Shown piece after piece: positions 1 through 8,173 of a stretch of 12,084 nt of DNA. Every line of letters starts with the position of its first letter. The first letter of the stretch is position 1. The notes beneath the pieces were generated by a model. It was not told the DNA's origin, did no database searches, and saw nothing but the letters and a program-made list of their open reading frames with translations. The DNA comes from an uncultured Collinsella sp. (GTDB taxonomy: Bacteria; Actinomycetota; Coriobacteriia; Coriobacteriales; Coriobacteriaceae). The DNA lies in the NCBI GenBank assembly GCA_959601045.1, contig CAUGNZ010000044.1:1-12084 (forward strand), in the 5' to 3' direction. Position numbers and translations under genes: made by a program.

Positions 1-1792
<1,792 letters not shown>

Positions 1793-1830
1793 GTTTCCTC
1801 CTGTGGCGAGTTGACGACATGTCAGAAATT

Positions 1831-1873
1831 CAAAAGAAGCCCGCGCGAGGGGATTGGAGTGGCCTCGCGCGGG
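1831..1873 (-). terminator. Terminator-like hairpin between malQ and glgP
   Basis: The arms CCCGCGCGAGG (1840-1850) and CCTCGCGCGGG (1863-1873) are an 11-bp perfect inverted repeat with a 12-nt loop. Read on the minus strand, the direction of malQ and glgP, the stem is followed by CTTCTTTTG, a short interrupted T-tract. It lies about 50 bp after the malQ stop and about 40 bp before the glgP start. I see no convincing promoter in the remaining gap before glgP. It could be a leaky intrinsic terminator, an attenuator, or an mRNA-stabilising stem that protects the malQ 3' end. Confidence 0.65.
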
Positions 1874-1921
1874 AAAAGCGGTCGCGTCCGCACGGTGGGG
1901 TGGGGTCGGGCGCGGTGGCTC

Positions 1922-3427
1922 CTATTGAGGAAGCTCGATTTCGGCTTCCGATGGGATGCGGAAGTAGGTCTCGGTCCAGTCGGTGAGTTTATGCTCGAGC
2001 TCGCGGGTGATGGCGCCATCGAGCATGCGCCAGGTCCAGTTGCCGCCCAGCGTGGCAGGGGTGTTGATGCGCGCCTCATTGCCCAAGTTGAGCAGGTCCT
2101 GCATGGTGTAGATGCACGTGTCGCTTACGCTGGCGGCGATGGTGCGATTGAGTGCATCTGCCATGGGTTCGCCGGCCTGCTGATGGGTGTACAGGGCCGC
2201 CTGCTCGCGCTGACGCGGGGTGGCCGTTCCCTCAAACCAACCGCGCGCCGTCTCGTTGTCGTGTGTGCCCACATAGGCGACGGTGTTGGCAATGTAGTTG
2301 TGCGGCAGGTAGTACGAGTTGGTGCCCTCAAAGGCAAACTGCAAGATCTTCATGCCGGGGAAGCCCGAGTTGTCGCGCATGTCGATGACGCCGGGGGTGA
2401 GGAAGCCCAGGTCTTCGGCGATGATGGGCAGCGTGCCGAGCTTTTCCTCGAGCGTCTTGAAGAACTTGAGGCCGGGGCCCCGCGTCCACGAACCGTAGGA
2501 CGAATCGGGTGAGGAGAACGGCACCTCCCAATAGGCCTCGAAGCCGCGGAAGTGATCCAGGCGGATGACATCGTACATGTCGAGGGCGGCGCGGATGCGG
2601 CCCTCCCACCAGGAGAAACCGTCCGACTCCATGGCGTCCCAGTCGTAGATGGGATTGCCCCAGTACTGGCCGGTGGCAGAGAACTGGTCGGGCGGCGTGC
2701 CGGCGACACTCACAGGATTACCGGCGGCGTCGATCTTAAAGAGCTCGGGCGTGGCCCACATCTCGACGGAGTCGCGTGAGACATAGATGGGCAGGTCGCC
2801 GATGATCAGGATGTCGCGCTCGTTGGCATAGGCCTTGAGGCGGCTCCACTGACGATCGAAGAAGTATTGCGTCATCTGGTGGTAGAGCATGCGCGCGGGA
2901 TGGGCGGCGCAGACCTTGGCAGAGGCCTCACCGCGGGTACGAAGCTCTGCGGGCCACTCCCAAAATGCCTTGAGCCCGCACTCCTCCTTCACGGTCATAA
3001 ACTCGCAGTAGGGGATGAGCCAGTCTTCGTTGGTTTGGACAAAGTCGTCGAAGTCGGCCGGCTTGTCGGCGGCAAAGCGCTCGGCGGCGCGGTCGAGAAT
3101 CTGACGACGGCCACCAAAGATGGCGCCATAGTCGACATTGCTGGGGTCAGCGCCCAGGTATACGCCGTCGATATCGCGCTGCTCCAGGTAACCTGCCTCG
3201 ATAAGCTCGGCAAAGTCAATGAAGTTAGGGTTGCCCGCGCGGGCCGAGAACGACTGGTAGGGCGAATCGCCATAGCTGGTCGTCGTAAGGGGCAGAATCT
3301 GCCAGTAATGTTGTTTGCACGAGGCGAGAAAATCGACGAAGTCGTAGGCATTCCAGCCAAAGCCGCCGATTCCGTATGGTCCGGGCAGAGATGAGACGGG
3401 CATGAGGACGCCGCTTGCACGCTCCAT
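1922..3427 (-). CDS. malQ: 4-alpha-glucanotransferase (amylomaltase, GH77)
   Basis: Transfers alpha-1,4-glucan segments between maltodextrins, releasing glucose and making longer chains that glycogen phosphorylase can use; cytoplasmic. The protein is 501 residues from the chosen ATG, normal for the family. GH77 signatures in order: RASGVLMPVSSLPG near the N-terminus, GDSPYQSFSARAGNP, IIGDLPIYVSRDS, GTPPDQFSATGQYWGNP, then the catalytic regions IRLDHFRGF (nucleophile Asp291), IIAEDLG (acid/base Glu338) and GTHDNETARGW (transition-state Asp390). Start choice: ATG at 3427 has GGTGA about 8 bases upstream; a TTG at 3442 would add five residues but leaves no room between it and the AAGAAGG upstream. 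glgP follows on the same strand; galE lies upstream but is separated by an intrinsic terminator, so malQ probably has its own promoter (3513-3542). All catalytic residues are present. Confidence 0.97.
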   Translation of the reverse strand: MERASGVLMPVSSLPGPYGIGGFGWNAYDFVDFLASCKQHYWQILPLTTTSYGDSPYQSFSARAGNPNFIDFAELIEAGYLEQRDIDGVYLGADPSNVDYGAIFGGRRQILDRAAERFAADKPADFDDFVQTNEDWLIPYCEFMTVKEECGLKAFWEWPAELRTRGEASAKVCAAHPARMLYHQMTQYFFDRQWSRLKAYANERDILIIGDLPIYVSRDSVEMWATPELFKIDAAGNPVSVAGTPPDQFSATGQYWGNPIYDWDAMESDGFSWWEGRIRAALDMYDVIRLDHFRGFEAYWEVPFSSPDSSYGSWTRGPGLKFFKTLEEKLGTLPIIAEDLGFLTPGVIDMRDNSGFPGMKILQFAFEGTNSYYLPHNYIANTVAYVGTHDNETARGWFEGTATPRQREQAALYTHQQAGEPMADALNRTIAASVSDTCIYTMQDLLNLGNEARINTPATLGGNWTWRMLDGAITRELEHKLTDWTETYFRIPSEAEIELPQ

Positions 3428-3512
3428 GAATGCGCTCACCAACCTTCTTGTTGTGGGGTCGGCCTGCCGATGGGTGTGCAGTCCGCCTCCGATGTTCTGA
3501 TTCGATATGCCT

Positions 3513-3542
3513 ATTGTAAAACATGTTGTTTAAACATGTACA
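3513..3542 (-). promoter_or_regulatory. Candidate malQ promoter with embedded palindromic operator
   Basis: On the minus strand a -35-like TGTACA (3537-3542) and a -10-like TACAAT (3513-3518) are separated by 18 bp. The spacer is almost filled by the inverted repeat ACATGTT-GTTTA-AACATGT (3521-3539), whose position would let a bound repressor block RNA polymerase. It lies about 85-115 bp upstream of the malQ ATG and downstream of the galE terminator. The hexamers are imperfect, so this is a prediction from sequence alone; the binding protein is unknown. Confidence 0.5.
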
Positions 3543-3591
3543 GGCAAGATATATAAGTTGGTCGATTTTCGGCGAATGGTTACATGCCGTG

Positions 3592-3625
3592 AAAAAGCCC
3601 CGACCTCACAACGTGAGATCGGGGC
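3592..3625 (-). terminator. Intrinsic terminator of galE
   Basis: The arms at 3597-3609 and 3613-3625 form a 13-bp stem (12 Watson-Crick pairs and one G-U) with a 3-nt loop, rich in GC at the base (GCCCCG/CGGGGC). On the minus strand it is followed directly by TTTTT (3596-3592). It lies just downstream of the galE stop, so galE and malQ are separate transcription units. Confidence 0.9.
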
Positions 3626-3647
3626 AAGAGCGGTATGTAGGTTTTTG

Positions 3648-4709
3648 CTACTCAGCGTCGGCGAAGCCGTTGGGATTGTGGCTCTGCCAGTTCCAGCTAT
3701 CGCGGCACATGTCCGCGATGTCGTACTGGGCCTTCCAGCCCATCAAGCGCTCGGCCTTGGAGGCATCGCACCAGTTGGCGGCGATATCGCCGGCACGGCG
3801 CTCGCGAATCACATAGGGCAGCTCCTTGCCGCAGGCCTTGGAGAAGGCGGCGACGACCTCGAGCACCGAGGTGCCGGTGCCGGTGCCCAGGTTGAAGATC
3901 TCAACGCCGGTCTTGCCGTTCATCCAGTTGAGGGCGGCAACGTGGCCCGAGGCCAGGTCGCAAACATGGATATAGTCGCGCACGCCCGTGCCGTCGGGAG
4001 TGGGGTAGTCATTGCCAAAGACCTGAACGGCCTCGAGCTTGCCCACGGCAACCTGCGCGACATAGGGCACCAGGTTGTTGGGGATACCCTTGGGGTCCTC
4101 GCCGATCAGGCCCGACGGATGGGCGCCGATGGGATTGAAGTAGCGGAGCAGTACGACGTCCCACTCGGGGTCGGCGGTGTGAACGTCCATAAGGATCTGC
4201 TCGATCATCCACTTGGTCCAGCCATAGGGGTTGGTTGCGGGCTTCTTGGGGTCTTCCTCGGTGACAGGCGGGTTGTCCGGGTCGCCGTAGACGGTCGAGG
4301 AGCTCGAGAAGATGATGGACTTGCAGCCATGGTTGCGCATGACGTCGATGAGCACCAGGGTGTTTTCGATGTTGTTGTGGTAGTACTCGACGGGCTTGCT
4401 CACCGACTCGCCGACGGCCTTAAAGCCGGCGAAGTGGATGACGCGGTCGATCTGATGGGTGTCGAAGATCTTGTTCATGGCCTCGCGGTCGAGCACGTTG
4501 GCCTCGTAGAAGGTGAGGTTCTTGGCAGCCTCTTCGCCCACGATGGTCTTGACGCGGTCGACGGCGACGGCGCTGGAGTTGGAGAGGTCGTCGACGATGA
4601 CGACCTGGTAGCCGCCCTCGAGCAGCTGAACGACGGTGTGCGAGCCGATAAAGCCGGCGCCACCGGTTACGAGGACGCAGGTGTCTTTGGGGTCGAGTGC
4701 TTTGGACAT
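3648..4709 (-). CDS. galE: UDP-glucose 4-epimerase
   Basis: Interconverts UDP-glucose and UDP-galactose with bound NAD (Leloir pathway and supply of galactose for surface polymers); cytoplasmic. It has 353 residues, a member of the extended short-chain dehydrogenase family. Seen: Rossmann NAD motif GGAGFIGSH (16-24), FSSSSTVYGD (134-143) with catalytic Ser137, NPYGWTK (160-166) with Tyr162/Lys166 of the YxxxK pair, LRYFNPIGAHPSG (188-200), DGTGVRDYIHVCDLA (239-253), and the C-terminal DASKAERLMGW. Start choice: ATG 4709 has AGGAG 5 bases upstream and begins MSKALDP just before the NAD motif; the frame stays open to 4877, but that extension is low-quality sequence in the promoter region. The residue matching E. 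coli Tyr299 is Asn312 (A-N-W-C-D-A-S-K), which suggests room for N-acetylated substrates. Divergent from the gene at 4977 and followed by its own terminator. Confidence 0.96.
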   Translation of the reverse strand: MSKALDPKDTCVLVTGGAGFIGSHTVVQLLEGGYQVVIVDDLSNSSAVAVDRVKTIVGEEAAKNLTFYEANVLDREAMNKIFDTHQIDRVIHFAGFKAVGESVSKPVEYYHNNIENTLVLIDVMRNHGCKSIIFSSSSTVYGDPDNPPVTEEDPKKPATNPYGWTKWMIEQILMDVHTADPEWDVVLLRYFNPIGAHPSGLIGEDPKGIPNNLVPYVAQVAVGKLEAVQVFGNDYPTPDGTGVRDYIHVCDLASGHVAALNWMNGKTGVEIFNLGTGTGTSVLEVVAAFSKACGKELPYVIRERRAGDIAANWCDASKAERLMGWKAQYDIADMCRDSWNWQSHNPNGFADAE

Positions 4710-4746
4710 GTAGTCTCCTATCGAATCAGGAACACTTCTTGAGGGG

Positions 4747-4752
4747 AGTATA
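4747..4752 (-). promoter_or_regulatory. Candidate galE -10 box
   Basis: On the minus strand TATACT lies about 38-43 bases upstream of the galE ATG, within the 267-bp divergent region. Five of six bases match the sigma-70 -10 consensus. The -35 region at normal spacing (TTTTGG or similar) is poor, so an activator or relaxed -35 recognition may be involved. Prediction only. Confidence 0.4.
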
Positions 4753-4904
4753 GCGCAGGCAGGGGCACCCAAAACCTGCAGGGCAGGAAAAGCAGATGAA
4801 CATGCTAACGTACTCATGGAAATGTTTGGCGTGGGCGTAACCTTGACTTTGACGTTTGCATATGAGCCGCCGACCACACGGTTTGCTGCCGTTCGTGGAA
4901 ATCG

Positions 4905-4932
4905 TTGGGATGCGCCGGATGTACGCTAATAT
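4905..4932 (+). promoter_or_regulatory. Candidate promoter of the 4977 hydrolase gene
   Basis: TTGGGA (4905-4910) and TAATAT (4927-4932) are separated by 16 bp, about 45 bases upstream of the ATG at 4977. Both hexamers are imperfect. The rest of the 4710-4976 divergent spacer shows no other gene; it has an AT-rich stretch immediately before the start codon. Confidence 0.35.
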
Positions 4933-4976
4933 GTATGAGTTGAGCGACATATAAATAAACATGTAACGGAGTAGAT

Positions 4977-6185
4977 ATGTCACCAAACAGCGATTCCATC
5001 CTTTCCCAGGAGCTTTCGCGTCGCACTGCCCTCAAGGCCCTGTTCGGCGCAGCTTCTGTAGCCGTTCTTTTTGGTTTGCCCGCTCGCGCCCATGCTGCGG
5101 AGGCCACCAAGGAAACCACCGACAAGCTCAATGCGGCCCAGGCTCAGCTTGACGAGGTCCAGGCCCAGCTCGACAGCATCGCAAATGAATACGCGGCGCT
5201 GGCCAACAAGAACGCCCAGACCCTCAACGATATCGAGGGCGTACAGGGCCAGATTGACAGCACGCAGGCGCAGATTGACGAAAAGAAGGCCGAGCTCAAA
5301 AAGAAGCGCGACGATCTTTCCGATCGCGTTTCCGCCAGCTATAAGTCGGGCGGCACCAACGTCCTGTCGCTGCTGCTCGCCTCGGGTTCGTTTGAGGAGC
5401 TCGTCGCCAATGCGCACTATGTTGAGAAGATCAACAAGAGCGACCGCGACGCCATCGAGGACATTCAGACCATCCAGGAAGAGCTCGATGCGCAAAAGAC
5501 CGAGCTTGAGTCGCAGAAGGCCGACTTAGAGAAGCTCAAGGACCAGCAGACTGCCCAGATGCAGGATATGCAGGCCAAGCAGCAAGAGGTCCAGACCGTG
5601 CTGAGCGGTCTTTCCGACGACGTCAAGGAGCTCATGGCTCAGCGCGATTCAGAGATTCTTGCTGCCGCCCAGGCCGAGGAGGCTGCCAAGAAGGCCGCCG
5701 CTGCTGCCGCGGCCGCCGCGAACAAGAACAATTCCTACTCGGGTGGTTCGAGCTCGGGTGGTGGATCGTATGCGCCCGGAACTCCGCAGCAGAATGCCGG
5801 CTCGGGCAAGCAGCAGGCCGTCGTCAACGCGTGCTACTCCACGCCTTCGCCGGGTCAGAACTGGTGCGCGGCGTGGGTTACCAATGTCTTCCGTAACGCC
5901 GGCGTTGGCTACTTTGGCGGTAACGCGTGCGATATGTTTAACGCCTGGTGCTATAGCTCCGACCGCTCGGCGCTGCAGGTGGGCATGATTGTTGCCGACT
6001 CATCGCATAGCGGTACCGGCATACCGGGCCTGATCTATGGCCACGTGGGCATCTACGTTGGCGGCGGCATCGTTATGAGTAACGAGGGCGCCATCACGTC
6101 GAGGTCGCTTGACTCGTTCATTGGGTTCTACGGCACTGGCTCTGGCGTGCGCTGGGGCTGGCTCGGCGGTATTGCGCTGTCGTAA
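4977..6185 (+). CDS. Tat-exported coiled-coil peptidoglycan hydrolase with CHAP/NlpC-like domain
   Basis: Predicted secreted cell-wall hydrolase of 402 residues. Residues 1-40 are an export signal with a twin-arginine motif, SRRTALK (14-20), a hydrophobic stretch and AHA-A cleavage site near residue 40, so Tat export is likely. Residues about 44-235 are heptad-rich coiled coil (many Q, K, E, L) like the N-terminal region of CwlO/PcsB-type hydrolases, including SYKSGGTNVLSLLLASGSF (121-139), the helical hairpin break typical of those proteins. An Ala-rich then Gly/Ser-rich linker (about 230-278) leads to a C-terminal cysteine amidase/endopeptidase domain: NWCAAWV (catalytic Cys297) and YGHVGIYVGGG (catalytic His356). 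In the PcsB/CwlO model the coil keeps the enzyme inactive until engaged by FtsEX; here that is inference. GGAG lies 5 bases upstream of the ATG. Single gene, closed by its own terminator. Exact domain class, CHAP or NlpC/P60, is not settled. Confidence 0.88.
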   Translation: MSPNSDSILSQELSRRTALKALFGAASVAVLFGLPARAHAAEATKETTDKLNAAQAQLDEVQAQLDSIANEYAALANKNAQTLNDIEGVQGQIDSTQAQIDEKKAELKKKRDDLSDRVSASYKSGGTNVLSLLLASGSFEELVANAHYVEKINKSDRDAIEDIQTIQEELDAQKTELESQKADLEKLKDQQTAQMQDMQAKQQEVQTVLSGLSDDVKELMAQRDSEILAAAQAEEAAKKAAAAAAAAANKNNSYSGGSSSGGGSYAPGTPQQNAGSGKQQAVVNACYSTPSPGQNWCAAWVTNVFRNAGVGYFGGNACDMFNAWCYSSDRSALQVGMIVADSSHSGTGIPGLIYGHVGIYVGGGIVMSNEGAITSRSLDSFIGFYGTGSGVRWGWLGGIALS

Positions 6186-6256
6186 CTGCGGCTTGAAGCT
6201 GGTTGGTCCGGGACTGCGGGCGACACACCGGACTGGTTGTCTGATATAAAGATGGC

Positions 6257-6283
6257 GAAGGCCCCTTTCGGGGCCTTCTTTTT
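6257..6283 (+). terminator. Intrinsic terminator of the hydrolase gene
   Basis: GAAGGCCCC (6257-6265), a TTTC loop and GGGGCCTTC (6270-6278) form a perfect 9-bp stem followed by TTTTT (6279-6283). It is 71 bases past the stop at 6185. A textbook Rho-independent terminator. Confidence 0.95.
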
Positions 6284-6440
6284 AAATAAAATTATCGACT
6301 CCGTGGACTTCGGTTTTGGAATTTGGAGCCGACGGCTCATCAAAGTGGAAAATGAAATATAACCTAGCTGCAATAATCGCCTTGTTGCGAACTCGAACTG
6401 ATCATGTAGATCTAAAATAGTTGCAATATACAATTGTCGT
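6284..6440. other. AT-rich spacer before the orphan ORF
   Basis: This 157-bp stretch is clearly richer in A and T than its surroundings and holds no supported gene on either strand. It contains an 18-base segment (6296-6313) that matches the 3' end region of murB (6985-7002) at 16 of 18 positions in the same orientation, and a -10-like TATACA (6427-6432) ending 8 bases before the GTG at 6441. Confidence 0.5.
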
Positions 6441-6902
6441 GTGGTGCGTTGGGTTGGAGCTGCTGCGGGTCCTATATGGATTGCGGTCTTGCGCCCCGAT
6501 GTTCAAACAGGTTTCTCTCTAGACGGGAAGTTGCTCATGGACACCATATATGACGGAGACGACTGGGTCGATCATTATAGTTGGCGACTAGTCGGCTCGG
6601 ATGACAATGGGGATGTGGTGTTTGATGGACTATGTCCAAAGCATCTCCATCCTTTTGTCTCGTCGTTAATTGAGAGTTCCGCTCGTGTTGCCCCCTACAG
6701 CTCGGCGTTGCTTCATGATACGGACGTTTTGAAGACCATAAAGGAATCAATTGACGAGGGCACGATGAGTAGCTTGCTGTTTTCTCGGCTTGTGGGGCTA
6801 GATGAGATTGGCTCGAAACGACTGCTTGCGGGCGAAAAGGTGGAACTCACTTATCGGTCGATGATTTCAATCCTGCGGATGGCCGATGTTCTTCGCAAAT
6901 AA
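6441..6902 (+). CDS. Orphan protein of unknown function
   Basis: I do not recognise this gene. The frame encodes up to 153 residues, soluble, acidic in the middle (DTIYDGDDW, GSDDNGD), without signal peptide or membrane segment. The C-terminal 45 residues (from SSLLFSRLVGLDEIG to ISILRMADVLRK) look helical and loosely resemble a helix-turn-helix fold, as in Xre-type antitoxins, but the match is weak. Codon use is less GC-biased than in all neighbours, suggesting foreign origin. The start is uncertain: GTG 6441 has no Shine-Dalgarno sequence, but TATACA at 6427-6432 would place transcription start almost on it, a leaderless arrangement; ATG 6537 has GGGA 8 bases upstream and would give 121 residues. 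It is convergent with murB and shares a terminator hairpin with it. It may also be a remnant of a longer gene. Confidence 0.5.
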   Translation: MVRWVGAAAGPIWIAVLRPDVQTGFSLDGKLLMDTIYDGDDWVDHYSWRLVGSDDNGDVVFDGLCPKHLHPFVSSLIESSARVAPYSSALLHDTDVLKTIKESIDEGTMSSLLFSRLVGLDEIGSKRLLAGEKVELTYRSMISILRMADVLRK

Positions 6903-6907
6903 ATGAA

Positions 6908-6941
6908 AACGGGACAAGTGAGCTACATCACTTGTCCCGTT
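6908..6941. terminator. Bidirectional terminator between the orphan ORF and murB
   Basis: The arms AACGGGACAAGTGA (6908-6921) and TCACTTGTCCCGTT (6928-6941) are a perfect 14-bp inverted repeat with a 6-nt loop (GCTACA). On the minus strand the stem runs into TTCATTT, giving a TTTT-containing tail for murB; on the plus strand it is followed by ATTAATTAA, a poorer tail. Its place between convergent genes, 5 bases after the orphan ORF stop and about 30 bases after the murB stop, fits a shared terminator. Confidence 0.85.
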
Positions 6942-6970
6942 ATTAATTAAAGTGGACCGCGGCGAGCGGG

Positions 6971-7933
6971 CTATAAAAATTCGCCTACTCGGTGGACTTC
7001 GGGTTGTAGGTCTACTCCGAATTGGTCCTTGACGGTTGCCTGGATGTGGCGGATGAGTTCGTCGACGTCGGCGGCGGTGGCGTGGTCGGCGTTGACGATG
7101 AAGCCGCAGTGTTTTTCGCTCACCTGCGCGCCGCCGACAGCATGGCCGCGCAGGCCGGCATCCATGATGAGCTTGCCGGCAAAGTAGCCCTCGGGGCGCT
7201 TGAAGGTGGAGCCGGCGCTCGGCATGTCGAGCGGCTGCTTGTCCTCGCGGCGCTGGCGGTAGTCGTCCATGTCGACCTTGATCATCGCGGCGTTGCCCGG
7301 GGCGAGATTGAAGGTGGCCGAAAGCACGGTAAAGCCGTCGTCAGCGATGCGGCTCTTGCGATAGCCCAGGTTAAGCTCATCGACATCGAACTCGATGATG
7401 CTGCCGCTGCCGCGGGTGCCGTCGTCGAGCACGCGGGCGGGCTTATAGACGCGCGCGGACTCCAAAACGTCGGCCATGCAGGCACCGTAGGCACCGGCGT
7501 TCATGTAGCAGGCGCCGCCGACCGAGCCGGGGATGCCCGAGAGGGGCTCCATGCCGGTAAGACCGGCCTCGGCTGCCGCTGCCGCTACGTCCGAGAGCAG
7601 CGCGCCGGCTGCTGCCGTAACATGCGTGCCGTTGACCGTAATGTCGGAGAGACCCTCGCCCAGCGCCACGACGATGCCGCGGATACCCTTGTCACCGACG
7701 AGCAGGTCGGAGCCGTTGCCCACGATGGTGAGCGGCAGATCGCAGCGGTAGCAGGTATCGAGCGTGGCGACGAGTCCCTGCTCGGTATCGGGCGTGACAA
7801 AGACATCGGCCGGGCCGCCGATCTTAAACGTGGTGTGCTCGCGCATGGGCTCGCTCATGAGCACGTTGTCCTCGCCGGCAACGCCAGCGAGCGCGCAGAG
7901 CAGGTCCTCGTTAAAAAAGTCATTCTCGTGCAT
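6971..7933 (-). CDS. murB: UDP-N-acetylenolpyruvoylglucosamine reductase
   Basis: Reduces UDP-GlcNAc-enolpyruvate to UDP-MurNAc with NADPH and bound FAD, the second committed step of peptidoglycan precursor synthesis; cytoplasmic. It has 320 residues from ATG 7933. Seen: HTTFKIGGPADVFVTP (33-48) and VGNGSDLLVGD (71-81) of the FAD domain, PLSGIPGSVGGACYMNAGAYG (130-150), YRKSRI (191-196) with Arg192, SAGSTFKRP (239-247) with proton-donor Ser242, and PEVHRVGEF near the end with catalytic Glu312. No type I-specific insertion is obvious, so it is probably a type II MurB. Start choice: the frame is open to 8023, but the extension runs through the intergenic inverted repeat; ATG 7933 with a weak GCGGA about 7 bases upstream fits family length. 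Divergent from lacI-type gene; a -10-like TATATT lies at 7977-7982. Confidence 0.95.
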   Translation of the reverse strand: MHENDFFNEDLLCALAGVAGEDNVLMSEPMREHTTFKIGGPADVFVTPDTEQGLVATLDTCYRCDLPLTIVGNGSDLLVGDKGIRGIVVALGEGLSDITVNGTHVTAAAGALLSDVAAAAAEAGLTGMEPLSGIPGSVGGACYMNAGAYGACMADVLESARVYKPARVLDDGTRGSGSIIEFDVDELNLGYRKSRIADDGFTVLSATFNLAPGNAAMIKVDMDDYRQRREDKQPLDMPSAGSTFKRPEGYFAGKLIMDAGLRGHAVGGAQVSEKHCGFIVNADHATAADVDELIRHIQATVKDQFGVDLQPEVHRVGEFL

Positions 7934-7976
7934 ACGAATATCCGCCTTATGGTGGTCGTTTTCATCAATCGAATGC

Positions 7977-7982
7977 AATATA
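7977..7982 (-). promoter_or_regulatory. Candidate murB -10 box
   Basis: TATATT on the minus strand, about 45 bases upstream of the murB ATG. The best -35-like element is TTGCAC at a wide 19-bp spacing, and it falls inside the left arm of the large inverted repeat (from 8001), so the repeat may form part of the murB promoter. Weak prediction. Confidence 0.35.
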
Positions 7983-7995
7983 CCCCACCCGGATG

Positions 7996-8067
7996 GATTT
8001 GGTGCAAAGTAACCTGACCCCAATGCATCACATAGTGCAAAGGGGTCAGGTTGCTTTACACCAATCG
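7996..8067. repeat. REP/MITE-like imperfect inverted repeat
   Basis: The left arm at 8001-8021 (GGTGCAAAGTAACCTGACCCC read in part) and the right arm at 8042-8062 match at 19 of 21 positions, and both mismatches become G-U pairs in RNA of one strand. Two more pairs (TT/AA, 7999-8000 with 8063-8064) and, after a one-base bulge, GAT/ATC extend the stem to about 26 bp. The loop is 20 nt. There is no T-tract directly after either arm, so it is not a normal terminator. The core CCTGACCCC/GGGGTCAGG resembles GGGGTCAG-containing palindromes spread by REP-associated tyrosine transposases in many bacteria; that link is from memory and unverified. It lies between divergent murB and the lacI-type gene. 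Confidence 0.7.
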
Positions 8068-8132
8068 CGGCGATAAAACAGCCGTCTACCGGATTGGTAA
8101 AGTGTTTATCATCGAGGTAGAGGGACGGTCGC

Positions 8133-8138
8133 TATACT
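8133..8138 (+). promoter_or_regulatory. Candidate -10 box of the LacI-family gene
   Basis: TATACT lies 36-41 bases upstream of the ATG at 8174. No good -35 hexamer is seen at 16-18 bp spacing. GATAAAAC (8072-8079) and GTTTATC (8104-8110) upstream resemble half-sites of the palindromes found before the phosphoketolase gene, so autoregulation is possible. Confidence 0.35.
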
Positions 8139-8173
8139 TTCAAGAGATTGCGCGAATACTCGGAAGGAGCGAG

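Noticed and set aside
3558..4742. 394-codon plus-strand open frame antisense to galE
   Set aside because: Shadow of galE; it also runs through the galE terminator.
4710..4877. N-terminal extension of galE by 56 residues
   Set aside because: The Rossmann motif already lies at the right distance from ATG 4709, which has a good ribosome binding site; the extension covers the likely promoter.
1817..4964. ACATGT hexamers near several gene starts (1817, 3521, 3534, 4706, 4959) as a shared regulatory motif
   Set aside because: The hexamer also occurs inside coding sequence and its frequency is close to chance; only the paired copies before malQ form a meaningful palindrome.
6128..6433. 101-codon minus-strand open frame over the hydrolase 3' end and terminator
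   Set aside because: It reads through an intrinsic terminator stem and the end of a real gene, has no ribosome binding site and no recognisable features.
7022..8017. 331-codon plus-strand open frame antisense to murB
   Set aside because: Shadow of murB; no family features.
7934..8023. N-terminal extension of murB by 30 residues
   Set aside because: It would include a candidate -10 box and part of the inverted repeat, and exceeds family length.
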